Assembly: GCF_000374145.1 (NCBI RefSeq)
Contig: NZ_KB893653.1
Coordinates: 1,349,923-1,413,922 of the forward strand
Reading direction: 5' to 3'
DNA length: 64,000 nt
Source of the DNA: Neomegalonema perideroedes DSM 15528
GTDB lineage: Bacteria; Pseudomonadota; Alphaproteobacteria; Rhodobacterales; Rhodobacteraceae
How positions within the stretch are numbered: the first letter of the stretch is position 1; every line of letters starts with the position of its first letter. A program made the position numbers and the translations under genes. This document shows positions 38,143 through 46,729 of this stretch, one piece after another. The notes under the pieces were generated by a model. It saw only the letters and a list, made by a program, of their open reading frames with translations, was not told the origin of the DNA and did not search any database.

Positions 38143-39741
38143 TCAGCGGTTCTTCGTGACGCCCTCGAAGCGCGAAACCCAGGGGCTGACGATCATGCCC
38201 TCGATGTCGGCGCGATAGGCGGCGGTGTCCACGACCTCGGAGAAAGGCATGATCGGCGCGGCGACTTCATCCATATGGATCTGAATCGCCTCGTAATCGC
38301 GGATCTGAGTCTCCGGATCGCGCTCCAGAAGGGCTTCTTCGATCATCCGGTTCAGCGTGGCGTCGTAGAAGCTCACGCGCCAGCTCTGGTAATTGGTCAG
38401 GCGGGCGGCGTCGGAATTATCGGGGTTATAGGCCATGGAGCGCAGATTGCTGTCGGGATGGGGCTGCTGTCCGCCGCCGCCGCGCCCGATGAGCAATTCG
38501 AATTTCCGGTCGCGCATGGCGCCGTAGATCTGATCTCCCGAGCCGGTGATCAGCTCCACCTGAAGCCCGCCTTGGGTCAGCGTGTTCTGAATGGCGGTGG
38601 CGGCCTTCATGAAGGGATCCTCCGACAAGGCCCGCAGAGTCACGCGGAAGCCGTTCGGATACCCCGCCTCCGCGAGCAGCGCCTTGGCCCGCTCCACGTT
38701 CAGCCGATAGCCCGGATCAGGCAGAAGCCCCATGGCGCCGGTGCTGATCGGCCGCTGATGCAGCTTGCCGTAATAGGGCATCACGGCGCGGTCGAGGCCC
38801 TCATAGTCGATGAGCAGGCGCAGGGCCTCGCGGACCTTCTGGTTTTGGAAGCGCTCGTCCTTCATCGACATGGCGAGATAATAAAACCCCGAGCCCGGCG
38901 TCGAGGCCACGGCGATCTCGTCGTCGGCGGCCAGAGCCTTGAGGTCGGGCGCCTGGAGCGAATAAGCGACGTCGATGTCGCCGCGCCGGAGCATCAGGCG
39001 TTGAGTCTGGGATTCCGGCAGATGCCGCACGATGATCCGCCACATGGCCGGAGCCGGGCCCCAATAGCCGTCGTTGCGCAAGAGGAGGATATGCTCGTTC
39101 GAGGCCCATTCCCCAAGCAGGAAAGGTCCAGAGCCCGCCGCGTTCAGCGTCAGCCAGCCCGCGCCGAGATCCTCGCCGCGCGCATGGCTCCGAACCACCT
39201 TGCTGTCGAGGATGGTGCCGGGGCCGTTCTGCGCCAGCAGCATGAGCAGCATCAGAGGGTCGTTAGGCTCGGGCAGGGTCAGCAGGAAGGTATGGTCGTC
39301 GAGCGCCTGAAACTGCCGCTCCGAGCCCTCGGCGGAGAAGCCGCGCGACTTGAAGAAGGAGGATTGCGCGAGGTTGATCTTCATCAGCCGCGTGAGGCTC
39401 CAGACCACGTCCTGAGCCGTGACCGGATTCCCCGAGGCGAAAACCGCGTCCTTGCGCAGATGAAAGGTCACCGACATGCGGTCTTCGGCGATCTCCCAGC
39501 TTTCCGCGAGGCGGGGGAGGATGCGCTTCTCCTCGTCGAGGATGACCAGCGTGTCATAGATGTTGTTGAGCACCTGCACGGTCTCGCGCCCGGTGATGGC
39601 GGCGGGATCGAGGGTCAGGATGTTGTTCATCGTCGTGGCGACGACGAATTGATCCTCCGGCGTGCGCGCCGAAGCCGGAGCCGTCAGACAGGTCGCGACG
39701 GTCAGGGCCGCCAGAGCGGCGGATGCGCAGAAGCGTCTCAT
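38143..39741 (-). CDS. ABC transporter substrate-binding protein, family 5
   Basis: A 532-residue periplasmic protein of the peptide/opine/oligosaccharide-binding family (SBP_bac_5). The signal peptide (to about residue 25, ASARTPE) precedes LVILDEEKRILPRLAESWEI near 70 and the typical VTFHLRKDAVFASGNPVTAQDVVWSL stretch (residues about 95-120). The gene points toward the transporter operon and the two ends share only 135 bp with two terminators. It is the only binding protein near that importer, so it is most likely its partner even though it is on the other strand. The ligand is unknown; sugar acids are suggested by neighbours. Confidence 0.9.
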   Translation of the reverse strand: MRRFCASAALAALTVATCLTAPASARTPEDQFVVATTMNNILTLDPAAITGRETVQVLNNIYDTLVILDEEKRILPRLAESWEIAEDRMSVTFHLRKDAVFASGNPVTAQDVVWSLTRLMKINLAQSSFFKSRGFSAEGSERQFQALDDHTFLLTLPEPNDPLMLLMLLAQNGPGTILDSKVVRSHARGEDLGAGWLTLNAAGSGPFLLGEWASNEHILLLRNDGYWGPAPAMWRIIVRHLPESQTQRLMLRRGDIDVAYSLQAPDLKALAADDEIAVASTPGSGFYYLAMSMKDERFQNQKVREALRLLIDYEGLDRAVMPYYGKLHQRPISTGAMGLLPDPGYRLNVERAKALLAEAGYPNGFRVTLRALSEDPFMKAATAIQNTLTQGGLQVELITGSGDQIYGAMRDRKFELLIGRGGGGQQPHPDSNLRSMAYNPDNSDAARLTNYQSWRVSFYDATLNRMIEEALLERDPETQIRDYEAIQIHMDEVAAPIMPFSEVVDTAAYRADIEGMIVSPWVSRFEGVTKNR

Positions 39742-39834
39742 GATCTCCTCCCAATCCCGCCTTTTCGGCGGGCGCCGCTTGCGATGCGCGGCTGTTTCAG
39801 CGCCGTCCCGCGGCGTTTGATTTGACGAATTCAG

Positions 39835-40467
39835 TTAATCCAGCAGGGCCGCGACCGGCCCCGCCAAAGCCCGTCCGAGGGCCGCCGTGGCCTCGGCCTC
39901 CAGATGGACGCCGTCGGCGGGCGAGGGATCGGCCAGGCTGGCGGCGTCGAAGAAGCCGCAGCCCGTCGTGGCGGCGAGTTCGGCGTAGAGCGGAGCCAGA
40001 AGCCGGGATTCCGCAATCTCGCGCCCGCCCGCCGGAGGTTTCCCGCCGCTTCCCTCGCCGCAGAGCGGCGGCGCCACGATCAGAATCTTCGGTTTGGCGG
40101 AGCGGGGCTTAAAGGGGAAAGTCTCGACGATCTCGATCAGCCGCCGCATCCCGGCTTGAGCCGAGACCGCGCGTCCGCCATGGATCGCCTTCAGATCGTT
40201 CGTCCCGAGCAGGAAGATGACGAGATCCAACGGCATATGCGCCGCCAGAGCCCCCGGCAGCGCCTTGGCGCCGTTGCGGCAGGCGGGGCCGCCATGATCG
40301 TCGCGGCAGGTGGTCCGCCCGCCGAGGCCGTCGGCGACCACCCGCGCGGCTCCGGCTAATTCGGCCTCCAGCGCGTGGGGCCATTGAAAGGCCGGAGGAT
40401 GACGCAGCCCCGTCGAGGGATCCGCGCCCCAGGTGAGGCTGTCGCCGAAAGCGAGGATCTCCTTCAT
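39835..40467 (-). CDS. SGNH/GDSL hydrolase, arylesterase-like
   Basis: A 210-residue cytosolic esterase. The four SGNH blocks are seen in order: FGDSLTWG (Ser, residues 6-13), GLGGRTT (Gly) near 45, LLGTNDLK (Asn) near 85 and DGVHLEAEA (Asp and His) near 190. It resembles the arylesterase/acetylxylan esterase branch known from Agrobacterium. GAGGAG precedes ATG 40467. It lies 13 bp downstream of the enolase-family gene, so it probably removes an ester group from the imported substrate; this is inferred. Confidence 0.87.
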   Translation of the reverse strand: MKEILAFGDSLTWGADPSTGLRHPPAFQWPHALEAELAGAARVVADGLGGRTTCRDDHGGPACRNGAKALPGALAAHMPLDLVIFLLGTNDLKAIHGGRAVSAQAGMRRLIEIVETFPFKPRSAKPKILIVAPPLCGEGSGGKPPAGGREIAESRLLAPLYAELAATTGCGFFDAASLADPSPADGVHLEAEATAALGRALAGPVAALLD

Positions 40468-40480
40468 GCCGGTTCGCTCC

Positions 40481-41629
40481 TCAGGAGATGCGGTTGTTTT
40501 CGATGAAGTCGAAGTCGATCTCCTCGCCCAGACCCGGACGATCCGGCACATGGACGAAGCCTTCCCCATCCATCGGATCGGAGAGCGATTTCAGATAATC
40601 ATGGCCGTCGTCATATTCGAGGAAGGGATGGAGCAGCCCGCGCTCATACCAGCGGCAATTCTTCACGGCGGCGACCACATGCAGATTCATGGCCGTGTTG
40701 CCATGGACTTCGCAATCCATGCCGAAGCTCTCGGCGAGATGCAGGGTCTTGAGCGCCGGCGTGATCCCGCCCACGTCGTTGACGCCGGTGCGGAGGATGT
40801 CGCAGGCGCCGCTTTTGATCCATTCGGCGCGATGCCAATGTTTGCCCGCCGCGCTCTCCGGCCCGATCACCGGGATGTCGAGGTTCTCGGCCAGCCATTT
40901 GTAGGAAGACATGGATTGCTCGTCCATGGCCTCCTCGATCCAGTCGAAGCCGAGCTTCTCCAGCCCCTTGCCGAGCGCGAGGGCGTCGCTGCGGGAATAC
41001 CAGTGGAAGGCGTCGATCATCAGGCGGACGTCCGGCCCGACGGCCTCGCGCACGGCGGCGCAGGCCTTCAGATCCATCTTCACGTCGGGCGCCCAGCTCA
41101 CTGGAGGCATCCAGGTGTGCAGCTTGATCCCCTGATAGCCGCGCTTCACGAGGGTCTCGGCGAAGCGGCCGTAATCCTCGGGGGTGGCGAGGCCGCCCTC
41201 CATCTCGTCGCCGCACATGATCGAGCCATAGGCCGGGACTTTATCGCGATAGGCGCCGATGAGCTTATAGACCGGCTGGTTCAGCGTCCTTCCGGCGAGA
41301 TCCCAGAGCGCGCAATCCACCACGGCCAAGGTGCGGTCGGTCAATTGCGCCGCTGAGCCGCGCTGCCAATGCGCGAGATCCTGCCAGAGCCTTTCACGGT
41401 CGCGGTGGTCCTGTCCGATCAGCACCTTCTTGACGAATTTCTCGATCACATGCGGACGAACGATCTCGGGGGCGGTGAAGGAATGGCCTTCATGGCCGTC
41501 CTCCGTGCGCAGGGTGAGCATGGCCTGAGGAACCTGATGGGCCGGACCCGGATGGGCGTGGCCCGCGCTGTCGGAGTGACGGCGGGTCGTGGTGCGGAAG
41601 ACCCGGACCTCGACATCGGTGATGATCAT
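40481..41629 (-). CDS. Enolase-superfamily enzyme (mandelate racemase/sugar-acid dehydratase group)
   Basis: A 382-residue enzyme. Residues 1-130 are the capping domain. The barrel carries the metal ligands Asp in LMIDAFHWY near 208, Glu in DWIEEAMDE near 234 and Glu in IGPESAAG near 258, and a His in CEVHGNTAMNL near 310 fits the general base. The second base motif reads KLHTW near 175 in place of the KxK of mandelate racemase; KxH-like variants occur among sugar-acid dehydratases. The substrate is not determined. Regulation is probably by the FadR-type repressor: a perfect 17-bp palindrome lies 106 bp upstream. Confidence 0.85.
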   Translation of the reverse strand: MIITDVEVRVFRTTTRRHSDSAGHAHPGPAHQVPQAMLTLRTEDGHEGHSFTAPEIVRPHVIEKFVKKVLIGQDHRDRERLWQDLAHWQRGSAAQLTDRTLAVVDCALWDLAGRTLNQPVYKLIGAYRDKVPAYGSIMCGDEMEGGLATPEDYGRFAETLVKRGYQGIKLHTWMPPVSWAPDVKMDLKACAAVREAVGPDVRLMIDAFHWYSRSDALALGKGLEKLGFDWIEEAMDEQSMSSYKWLAENLDIPVIGPESAAGKHWHRAEWIKSGACDILRTGVNDVGGITPALKTLHLAESFGMDCEVHGNTAMNLHVVAAVKNCRWYERGLLHPFLEYDDGHDYLKSLSDPMDGEGFVHVPDRPGLGEEIDFDFIENNRIS

Positions 41630-41734
41630 GCTCGCTCCCTGAAGCTTCGAAAGGCGTTTTATGCGGCCGGATTTTTGAATCGGACCGGTTTCGGCCGGAA
41701 GTAAGACATCAGAGCGGTTTTATGTCAATATATG

Positions 41735-41751
41735 TCTGACAAGTTGTCAGA
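41735..41751. promoter_or_regulatory. Candidate regulator site D, perfect palindrome
   Basis: TCTGACAAGTTGTCAGA, 17 bp with perfect arms of 8 bp around a single G. It shares the TTGTCAGA half with site A at 33996-34010. It sits 106 bp upstream of the enolase-family start. Confidence 0.7.
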
Positions 41752-41823
41752 TAGATTTTCCTCCTTCCCCGGAAAGCCGGGAGGCTCAAGCCGGATTCCC
41801 CATGCCTGAAAAGCGGTTTCCAG

Positions 41824-41837
41824 TTTTCGGATTGCGC
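41824..41837. repeat. Half copy of the repeated palindromic element
   Basis: TTTTCGGATTGCGC is the exact reverse complement of the left arm (GCGCAATCCGAAAA) of the elements at 45895 and 59923. A diverged partner arm (CTGAAAA) stands about 20 bp to its left. Confidence 0.6.
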
Positions 41838-41963
41838 TCTACTATGCCGGAGATCGGCGCGCGGAAGGTCTGAGGGGGAGGCTTTCGGGGGCGGCGTCCG
41901 ACCGTTTCAACGCGCTCGAACGATCAATTTCAGGGCGCCCAGACAGAGACATGAGGGGACCGA

Positions 41964-43328
41964 ATGCCGGGGAATCTGAGCTTCGACGCATTGCGCGAGG
42001 CCGTCGAGGCCGGAGAGATCGACACGGTGGTCGCCGCCATCGTCGACATGCAGGGCCGTCTGATGGGCAAGCGCTTCCATGCGCGCCATTTCGTCGAGAG
42101 CGCCTTCGAGGAGAGCCATTGCTGCAATTATCTCCTCGCGACCGATCTGGAGATGAACACGGTCGCGGGCTACCTCTCGACCGGCTGGCGCGCGGGCTAC
42201 GGCGACTACATGATGAAGCCCGACCTCGCCACTCTGCGCCGCATCCCTTGGCTGGAGAAGACGGCGCTGGTCCTCTGCGACGTGCTGGACCATCACGGCG
42301 ATCATGAGATCGCGCATTCGCCGCGCGCCATGCTCAAAAAGCAGATCGCCCGTCTGGAGGCCATGGGGCTCAAGCCCATGATGGCGACGGAGCTTGAATT
42401 CTTCCTCTTCGACCAGAGTTATGACCATTTGCGCGATCACGGCTTTCGCGATCTCAAGCCGGTGAGCGGCTATAACGAGGATTACGCGATCTTCCAGACC
42501 ACCAAGGAAGAAGACGTGATGCGGGCCATCCGCAACGGGCTTTACGGCGCGGGCCTGCCGGTCGAGAACTCCAAGGGCGAGGCCGAGGCGGGGCAGGAGG
42601 AGATCAACATCCGCTATTCCGACGCCCTCGACACCGCCGACAACCATGTGATCGTCAAGAACGGCTGTAAGGAGATCGCCTGGAGCAAGGGCAAGTCCAT
42701 CACCTTCATGGCGAAGTGGAATCACGCCCGCGTCGGCTCCTCCAGCCATATCCATATGTCGCTTCAGGACGCCAAGGGGAATCCGGCCTTTTACGATCCC
42801 AAGGCCGAACACGGCATGTCCAAGCTCATGCGCGCCTTCACGGCGGGGCAGATGGCCCATACTCATGAGCTCATGATCTTCCTCGCGCCCTATGTGAACA
42901 GCTATAAGCGCTTCGCGCGCAGCAGCTTCGCCCCGACCTCCGCCGTCTGGTCTCCCGACAACCGCACCGCCGGATATCGGCTCTGCGGCGAGGGCACGAA
43001 GGCCGTGCGTATGGAATGCCGCATCGGCGGCGCCGATCTGAACCCCTATCTCGCCATGGCGGCCCTGATCGCGGCGGGAATCGCGGGCGTCGAGAAAAAG
43101 CTGAAGCTCGGCGCGCCCTTCGCAGGCGACGCCTATGACGGCGACGCGACGCCTCTGCCGCGCACGCTCAAGGAGGCCGCCGAAGCCCTCGACGGCTCGG
43201 CCCTGATGCGCGCGGCCTTCGGCGGGGAGGTGGTCGATCATTATGTCCGCGCCGCCCTCTGGGAGGTGGAGGAGCATGAGCGCGTCGTGACCGACTGGGA
43301 GGTCGCGCGCGGCTTCGAGCGCTGCTGA
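41964..43328 (+). CDS. Glutamine-synthetase-like ligase (gamma-glutamyl amine ligase type)
   Basis: A 454-residue protein of the GlnA/PuuA superfamily. It shows the Glu metal ligands in MMATELEFFLFD near 140, PVENSKGEAEAGQEEIN near 205, the KWNHARVGSSSHIHMSL block near 260 and the end NRTAGYRLCGEGTKAVRMECRIGGADLN near 335-365 (in part). Housekeeping GlnA is longer and lacks this layout, so ligation of glutamate to an amine or amino alcohol is more likely than ammonia assimilation. It leads an operon with an aldehyde and an alcohol dehydrogenase, consistent with gamma-glutamyl protection of an amino-alcohol or amino-aldehyde. The amine is not known. Confidence 0.82.
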   Translation: MPGNLSFDALREAVEAGEIDTVVAAIVDMQGRLMGKRFHARHFVESAFEESHCCNYLLATDLEMNTVAGYLSTGWRAGYGDYMMKPDLATLRRIPWLEKTALVLCDVLDHHGDHEIAHSPRAMLKKQIARLEAMGLKPMMATELEFFLFDQSYDHLRDHGFRDLKPVSGYNEDYAIFQTTKEEDVMRAIRNGLYGAGLPVENSKGEAEAGQEEINIRYSDALDTADNHVIVKNGCKEIAWSKGKSITFMAKWNHARVGSSSHIHMSLQDAKGNPAFYDPKAEHGMSKLMRAFTAGQMAHTHELMIFLAPYVNSYKRFARSSFAPTSAVWSPDNRTAGYRLCGEGTKAVRMECRIGGADLNPYLAMAALIAAGIAGVEKKLKLGAPFAGDAYDGDATPLPRTLKEAAEALDGSALMRAAFGGEVVDHYVRAALWEVEEHERVVTDWEVARGFERC

Positions 43329-43364
43329 GCCTCGCCGGGAAGAATTTCTGAGGAGACGAAGAAG

Positions 43365-44741
43365 ATGACGACCATTCTGAAATGCGTCTCGCCCGTGGAC
43401 GGCTCCGTCTACGCCGAGCGCCCCGCCGCCAGCCGCGCCGAGGCCGAAGCCGCCGTCGCCCGGGCGCGCAAGGCTCAGGCCGCTTGGGCCGCGCGTCCGC
43501 TGGCGGAGCGCGTGGCTCTGGTGAAGCGCGGAATCGAGATCCTCGGCGAGCGCAACGCCGAGGTGGCGGTGGAGCTGGCTTGGCAGATGGGCCGCCCCTC
43601 GCGCTATGGCGGCGAATATGGCGGCGTGCGCGACCGCACCGCCTATATGGCCGAGATCGCCGCCGCGACCCTTGCGCCCATCGAGATCGAGGAGAGCGCG
43701 AAATTCATCCGCCGCATCCGCCGCGAGCCGCATGGCGTGGTTCTGGTGGTGGCGCCGTGGAATTATCCCTTCCTGACCGCGATCAACACGGTGGTTCCGG
43801 CGCTGATGGCGGGCAATGTGGTGATCCTCAAGCCCGCGACGCAGACTTTGCTCACCGGCGCGCGGATCGTCGAGGCGCTGCATGCGGGCGGCGTGCCGGA
43901 GGATGTGGTTCAGAATCTCTATCTCGATCATGAGACCACCAGCGGCCTGATCGCCGCGCGGGCCTTCGACTTCGTGAATTTCACCGGCTCGGTGGCGGGC
44001 GGACAGGCCATGGAGCGCGCCGCGGCGGGCACCTTCACGCCGCTCGGGCTGGAGCTGGGCGGCAAAGACCCCGGCTACGTCATGGCCGACGCGAATCTCG
44101 ACGCGGCGGTCGAAACGCTGGTCGACGGCGCCATGTATAACGCGGGGCAATGCTGCTGCGGCATCGAGCGGATTTACGTCCATGAAAGCCTCTATGAGGA
44201 TTTCCTCGACAAGGCCGTGGCGCTGACCCGCGCTTATAAGCTCGGGAATCCGCTGGATCAGACGACCACCCTCGGCCCGATGGCGCATAAACGCTTCGCG
44301 GCGCTCGTGCGCGCCCAGACCGCCGAAGCCGTGGCGGCGGGCGCCAAGGCCCATATCCCCACCATGGCCGAGGACGACGGCGGGGTTTACCTCACGCCGC
44401 AGATTCTGACCTATGTGAATCACGACATGCGCGTCATGCGCGAGGAGAGTTTTGGGCCGGTCGTCGGGATCATGAAGGTGAAGGACGACGAAGAGGCCCT
44501 GCGCCTGATGAACGACAGCCCTTATGGCCTCACCGCCAGCCTCTGGACGCAAGATCCTGAGCGCGCCCAGCGCCTCGGCGCCCTGATCGAGACCGGCACC
44601 ATCTTCATGAACCGCGCCGATTACCTCGACCCGGCTCTGGTCTGGACGGGCCGCAAGGACACCGGACGCGGCGGCGCGCTTTCGGTGATCGGCTACCATA
44701 ATCTGACCCGTCCGAAATCCTACCACCTGAAGAGGCTCTGA
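43365..44741 (+). CDS. Aldehyde dehydrogenase
   Basis: A 458-residue NAD(P)-dependent enzyme. The cofactor block VLVVAPWNYPFLTAINTVVPAL near 125, the general base Glu in GLELGGKDPGYV near 225 and the catalytic Cys in NAGQCCCGIER near 260 are all present. Three cysteines stand in a row there; the second fits the GQxC position. Length fits the family. The gene starts 36 bp after the ligase gene and ends 2 bp before the alcohol dehydrogenase, so the three act together. GGAGACGAAGA precedes the ATG. Confidence 0.93.
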   Translation: MTTILKCVSPVDGSVYAERPAASRAEAEAAVARARKAQAAWAARPLAERVALVKRGIEILGERNAEVAVELAWQMGRPSRYGGEYGGVRDRTAYMAEIAAATLAPIEIEESAKFIRRIRREPHGVVLVVAPWNYPFLTAINTVVPALMAGNVVILKPATQTLLTGARIVEALHAGGVPEDVVQNLYLDHETTSGLIAARAFDFVNFTGSVAGGQAMERAAAGTFTPLGLELGGKDPGYVMADANLDAAVETLVDGAMYNAGQCCCGIERIYVHESLYEDFLDKAVALTRAYKLGNPLDQTTTLGPMAHKRFAALVRAQTAEAVAAGAKAHIPTMAEDDGGVYLTPQILTYVNHDMRVMREESFGPVVGIMKVKDDEEALRLMNDSPYGLTASLWTQDPERAQRLGALIETGTIFMNRADYLDPALVWTGRKDTGRGGALSVIGYHNLTRPKSYHLKRL

Positions 44742-44743
44742 TC

Positions 44744-45889
44744 ATGACGCGGGCGAATTGGTCCTATCCCACCGCCGTTCGTTTCGGCGAAGGCCGCATC
44801 TCCGAGATCGGCGAGGCCTGCGCGGCGGCGGGGCTCAAGCGGCCTCTGTTGGTCACCGACCGGGGGCTGGCGGCTCTGCCTATCGTGGCGAAGACTCTCG
44901 GACTCATGCGCGAGGCGGGCCTCGGCGAGGCGATCTTTTCTCAGGTGGATTCCAATCCCACGGAAAAGAACCTCGCGGCGGGCTTGGAGGCTTACAAAGC
45001 GGGCGGTCATGACGGCGTGATCGCCTTCGGCGGCGGCTCGGGGCTGGATTTGGGCAAGGCGGTGGCCTTCATGTCCGGCCAGACGCGGCCGCTCTGGGAT
45101 TTCGAGGACGTCGGCGATTGGTGGACCCGCGCCGATCCGAAGGGAATCGCGCCCATCGTGGCGGTTCCGACCACGGCGGGCACCGGCTCCGAGGTGGGGC
45201 GCGCCAGCCTCATCACCGACACCGTCACCGAGATGAAGAAGATCATCTTCCATCCGAAGATGCTCCCCGCCGTGGTGATCGCCGATCCGGGCCTGACGCG
45301 CGATCTGCCGCCGAACCTCACCGCTTGGACGGGCATGGACGCTTTCGCCCATTGCCTCGAAGCCTATTGCTCGCCTTTCTTCCATCCGATGTCTCAGGGG
45401 ATCGCGCTGGAGGGTCTGCGCATCGTGCGGGACTATCTCCCCCGCGCGGTGAAGGACGGCGGCGATATGGAGGCCCGCGCGCAGATGCTCGCGGCGGGGG
45501 CCATGGGCGCCGTGGCCTTTCAAAAGGGCCTCGGGGCGATCCATGCGATCAGCCATCCGGTCGGCGCGATCTACAACACCCATCACGGCGCGACCAATGC
45601 GGCGGTCATGGCGGCGGCGCTGCGCTTCAATCGTCCGGCGGTGGAGGGGCGGCTCGCTCAGGCGGCGGCTTATCTCGGAATCTCCGGGGGCTTCGACGGC
45701 TTTTACGAAGCCGCGCTGAAGCTCCGCGACGAGGTGGGGGCGCCCAAGAACCTGACCGAACTCAGAGTCCCGCAGGATCGCCTTGAGGAGCTGACCGCCA
45801 AGGCCCTCGAAGATCCGAGCGTGGGCGGAAATCCCGTGGCCATGACCCCGGAGAACACCCGCAAGCTCATCGAGGATTGCTTTATCTGA
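44744..45889 (+). CDS. Iron-containing alcohol dehydrogenase
   Basis: A 381-residue group III alcohol dehydrogenase. The cofactor motif GGGSGLDLGKAVAFM near residue 93 and PTTAGTGSEVGRASLI near 140 are intact. Metal ligands lie in AFAHCLEAYC near 205, IHAISHPVG near 265 and YNTHHGATNA near 280. With the aldehyde dehydrogenase it would oxidise an alcohol to an acid through the aldehyde, possibly as a gamma-glutamyl derivative made by the first enzyme. Confidence 0.93.
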   Translation: MTRANWSYPTAVRFGEGRISEIGEACAAAGLKRPLLVTDRGLAALPIVAKTLGLMREAGLGEAIFSQVDSNPTEKNLAAGLEAYKAGGHDGVIAFGGGSGLDLGKAVAFMSGQTRPLWDFEDVGDWWTRADPKGIAPIVAVPTTAGTGSEVGRASLITDTVTEMKKIIFHPKMLPAVVIADPGLTRDLPPNLTAWTGMDAFAHCLEAYCSPFFHPMSQGIALEGLRIVRDYLPRAVKDGGDMEARAQMLAAGAMGAVAFQKGLGAIHAISHPVGAIYNTHHGATNAAVMAAALRFNRPAVEGRLAQAAAYLGISGGFDGFYEAALKLRDEVGAPKNLTELRVPQDRLEELTAKALEDPSVGGNPVAMTPENTRKLIEDCFI

Positions 45890-45894
45890 GCCAA

Positions 45895-45936
45895 GCGCAA
45901 TCCGAAAAGTTGGCAGAATTTTCGGATAAATTGCGC
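45895..45936. repeat. Repeated intergenic palindromic element, copy 1
   Basis: 42 bp beginning GCGCAATCCGAAAAG and ending TTTTCGGATAAATTGCGC. The arms pair except for a 4-base ATAA bulge. It stands 5 bp after the alcohol dehydrogenase stop. A nearly identical copy is at 59923-59963. Confidence 0.85.
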
Positions 45937-45961
45937 GCAAATCTAAAGACGAAATCAGGCG

Positions 45962-46729
45962 TCACGCTTTGAGCGTGGCGCCTCCGTCGACATAGATCTC
46001 GGCCATGGTCACATGTCCGGCCCGATCCGAGAGCAGGAAGGCCGCCGCCTCCGCCACATCCTCCGGCGTGGCGAGTTTGCCAAGCGGAATCCCGACCTTA
46101 TATTGCTCCGGGAAGCCCGCGATCACCCGCGCGGCGCCCTGATCATCGGCCCACATGCCGGTTTGCATCGGCGTCAGCGTCGAGCCCGGCGCGACGATGT
46201 TCGCCCGGATTCCGAAAGGCGCCAGCTCCAGTCCAAGGCAGCGCGTGAACATGGCCGAGGCCGCTTTCGAGGCTCCGTAAGCCGCCATGGCGTGACGCGG
46301 CACGCCCGCCGCATTGCTCGCCACCGTGACGAGGGCGCCGCTTTTGCGCGGCTTCATGCGTTTCGCCAAAGCCCGCGAGACATGAAACACCCCGTCGACG
46401 TTCACCGCGAAGACCTGACGCCAAGCCTCGTCCGTGGTCTCCTCGACGAGGCCGGTGGTCAGGACTCCCGCGACGTTGGCGCCGTAAGCGACGGGCGCCC
46501 AAGCCTCGGCGGCCTCGACCGCCGCCTCGACCGCCGCCGAATCCCGCACGTCCAGCGGATGAAGCCGCAGATTCTCGCCCGCCAGCGCCTCGATCTCCGG
46601 CGAAAAGCCGAGATCCGTCGCGAAGACCCTCGCGCCCTCCTCCAGCAGCAGCCGCACCAGAGCCGCGCCTATGCCGCGCCCGGCGCCGGTCACGAAAGCG
46701 AGCTTTCCCTCAAAGCCGGAAGGGCGCAT
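45962..46729 (-). CDS. entA: 2,3-dihydro-2,3-dihydroxybenzoate dehydrogenase
   Basis: A 255-residue short-chain dehydrogenase that makes 2,3-dihydroxybenzoate. The NAD site FVTGAGRGIGAALV near residue 12, NVAGVLTTG, the catalytic Ser/Tyr/Lys in VTVASNAAGVPRHAMAAYGASKAA near 137-160 and, above all, IVAPGSTLTPMQTGMWADD with IPLGKLATPEDVA near 185-230 match EntA. It is the last gene of the leftward siderophore operon and begins directly after entF. It converges with the alcohol-dehydrogenase operon. Confidence 0.94.
   Translation of the reverse strand: MRPSGFEGKLAFVTGAGRGIGAALVRLLLEEGARVFATDLGFSPEIEALAGENLRLHPLDVRDSAAVEAAVEAAEAWAPVAYGANVAGVLTTGLVEETTDEAWRQVFAVNVDGVFHVSRALAKRMKPRKSGALVTVASNAAGVPRHAMAAYGASKAASAMFTRCLGLELAPFGIRANIVAPGSTLTPMQTGMWADDQGAARVIAGFPEQYKVGIPLGKLATPEDVAEAAAFLLSDRAGHVTMAEIYVDGGATLKA

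Larger units (their letters stand above)
41630..41963. other. Intergenic region between divergent units
   Basis: A 334-bp stretch between the enolase-family gene and the ligase gene. It contains the operator at 41735-41751 and half of a repeated palindromic element at 41824-41837. No gene is seen. Confidence 0.5.

Noticed and set aside
41907-44726. A 939-codon frame opposite the ligase and aldehyde dehydrogenase genes
   Set aside because: Antisense shadow of two enzymes with complete active sites.
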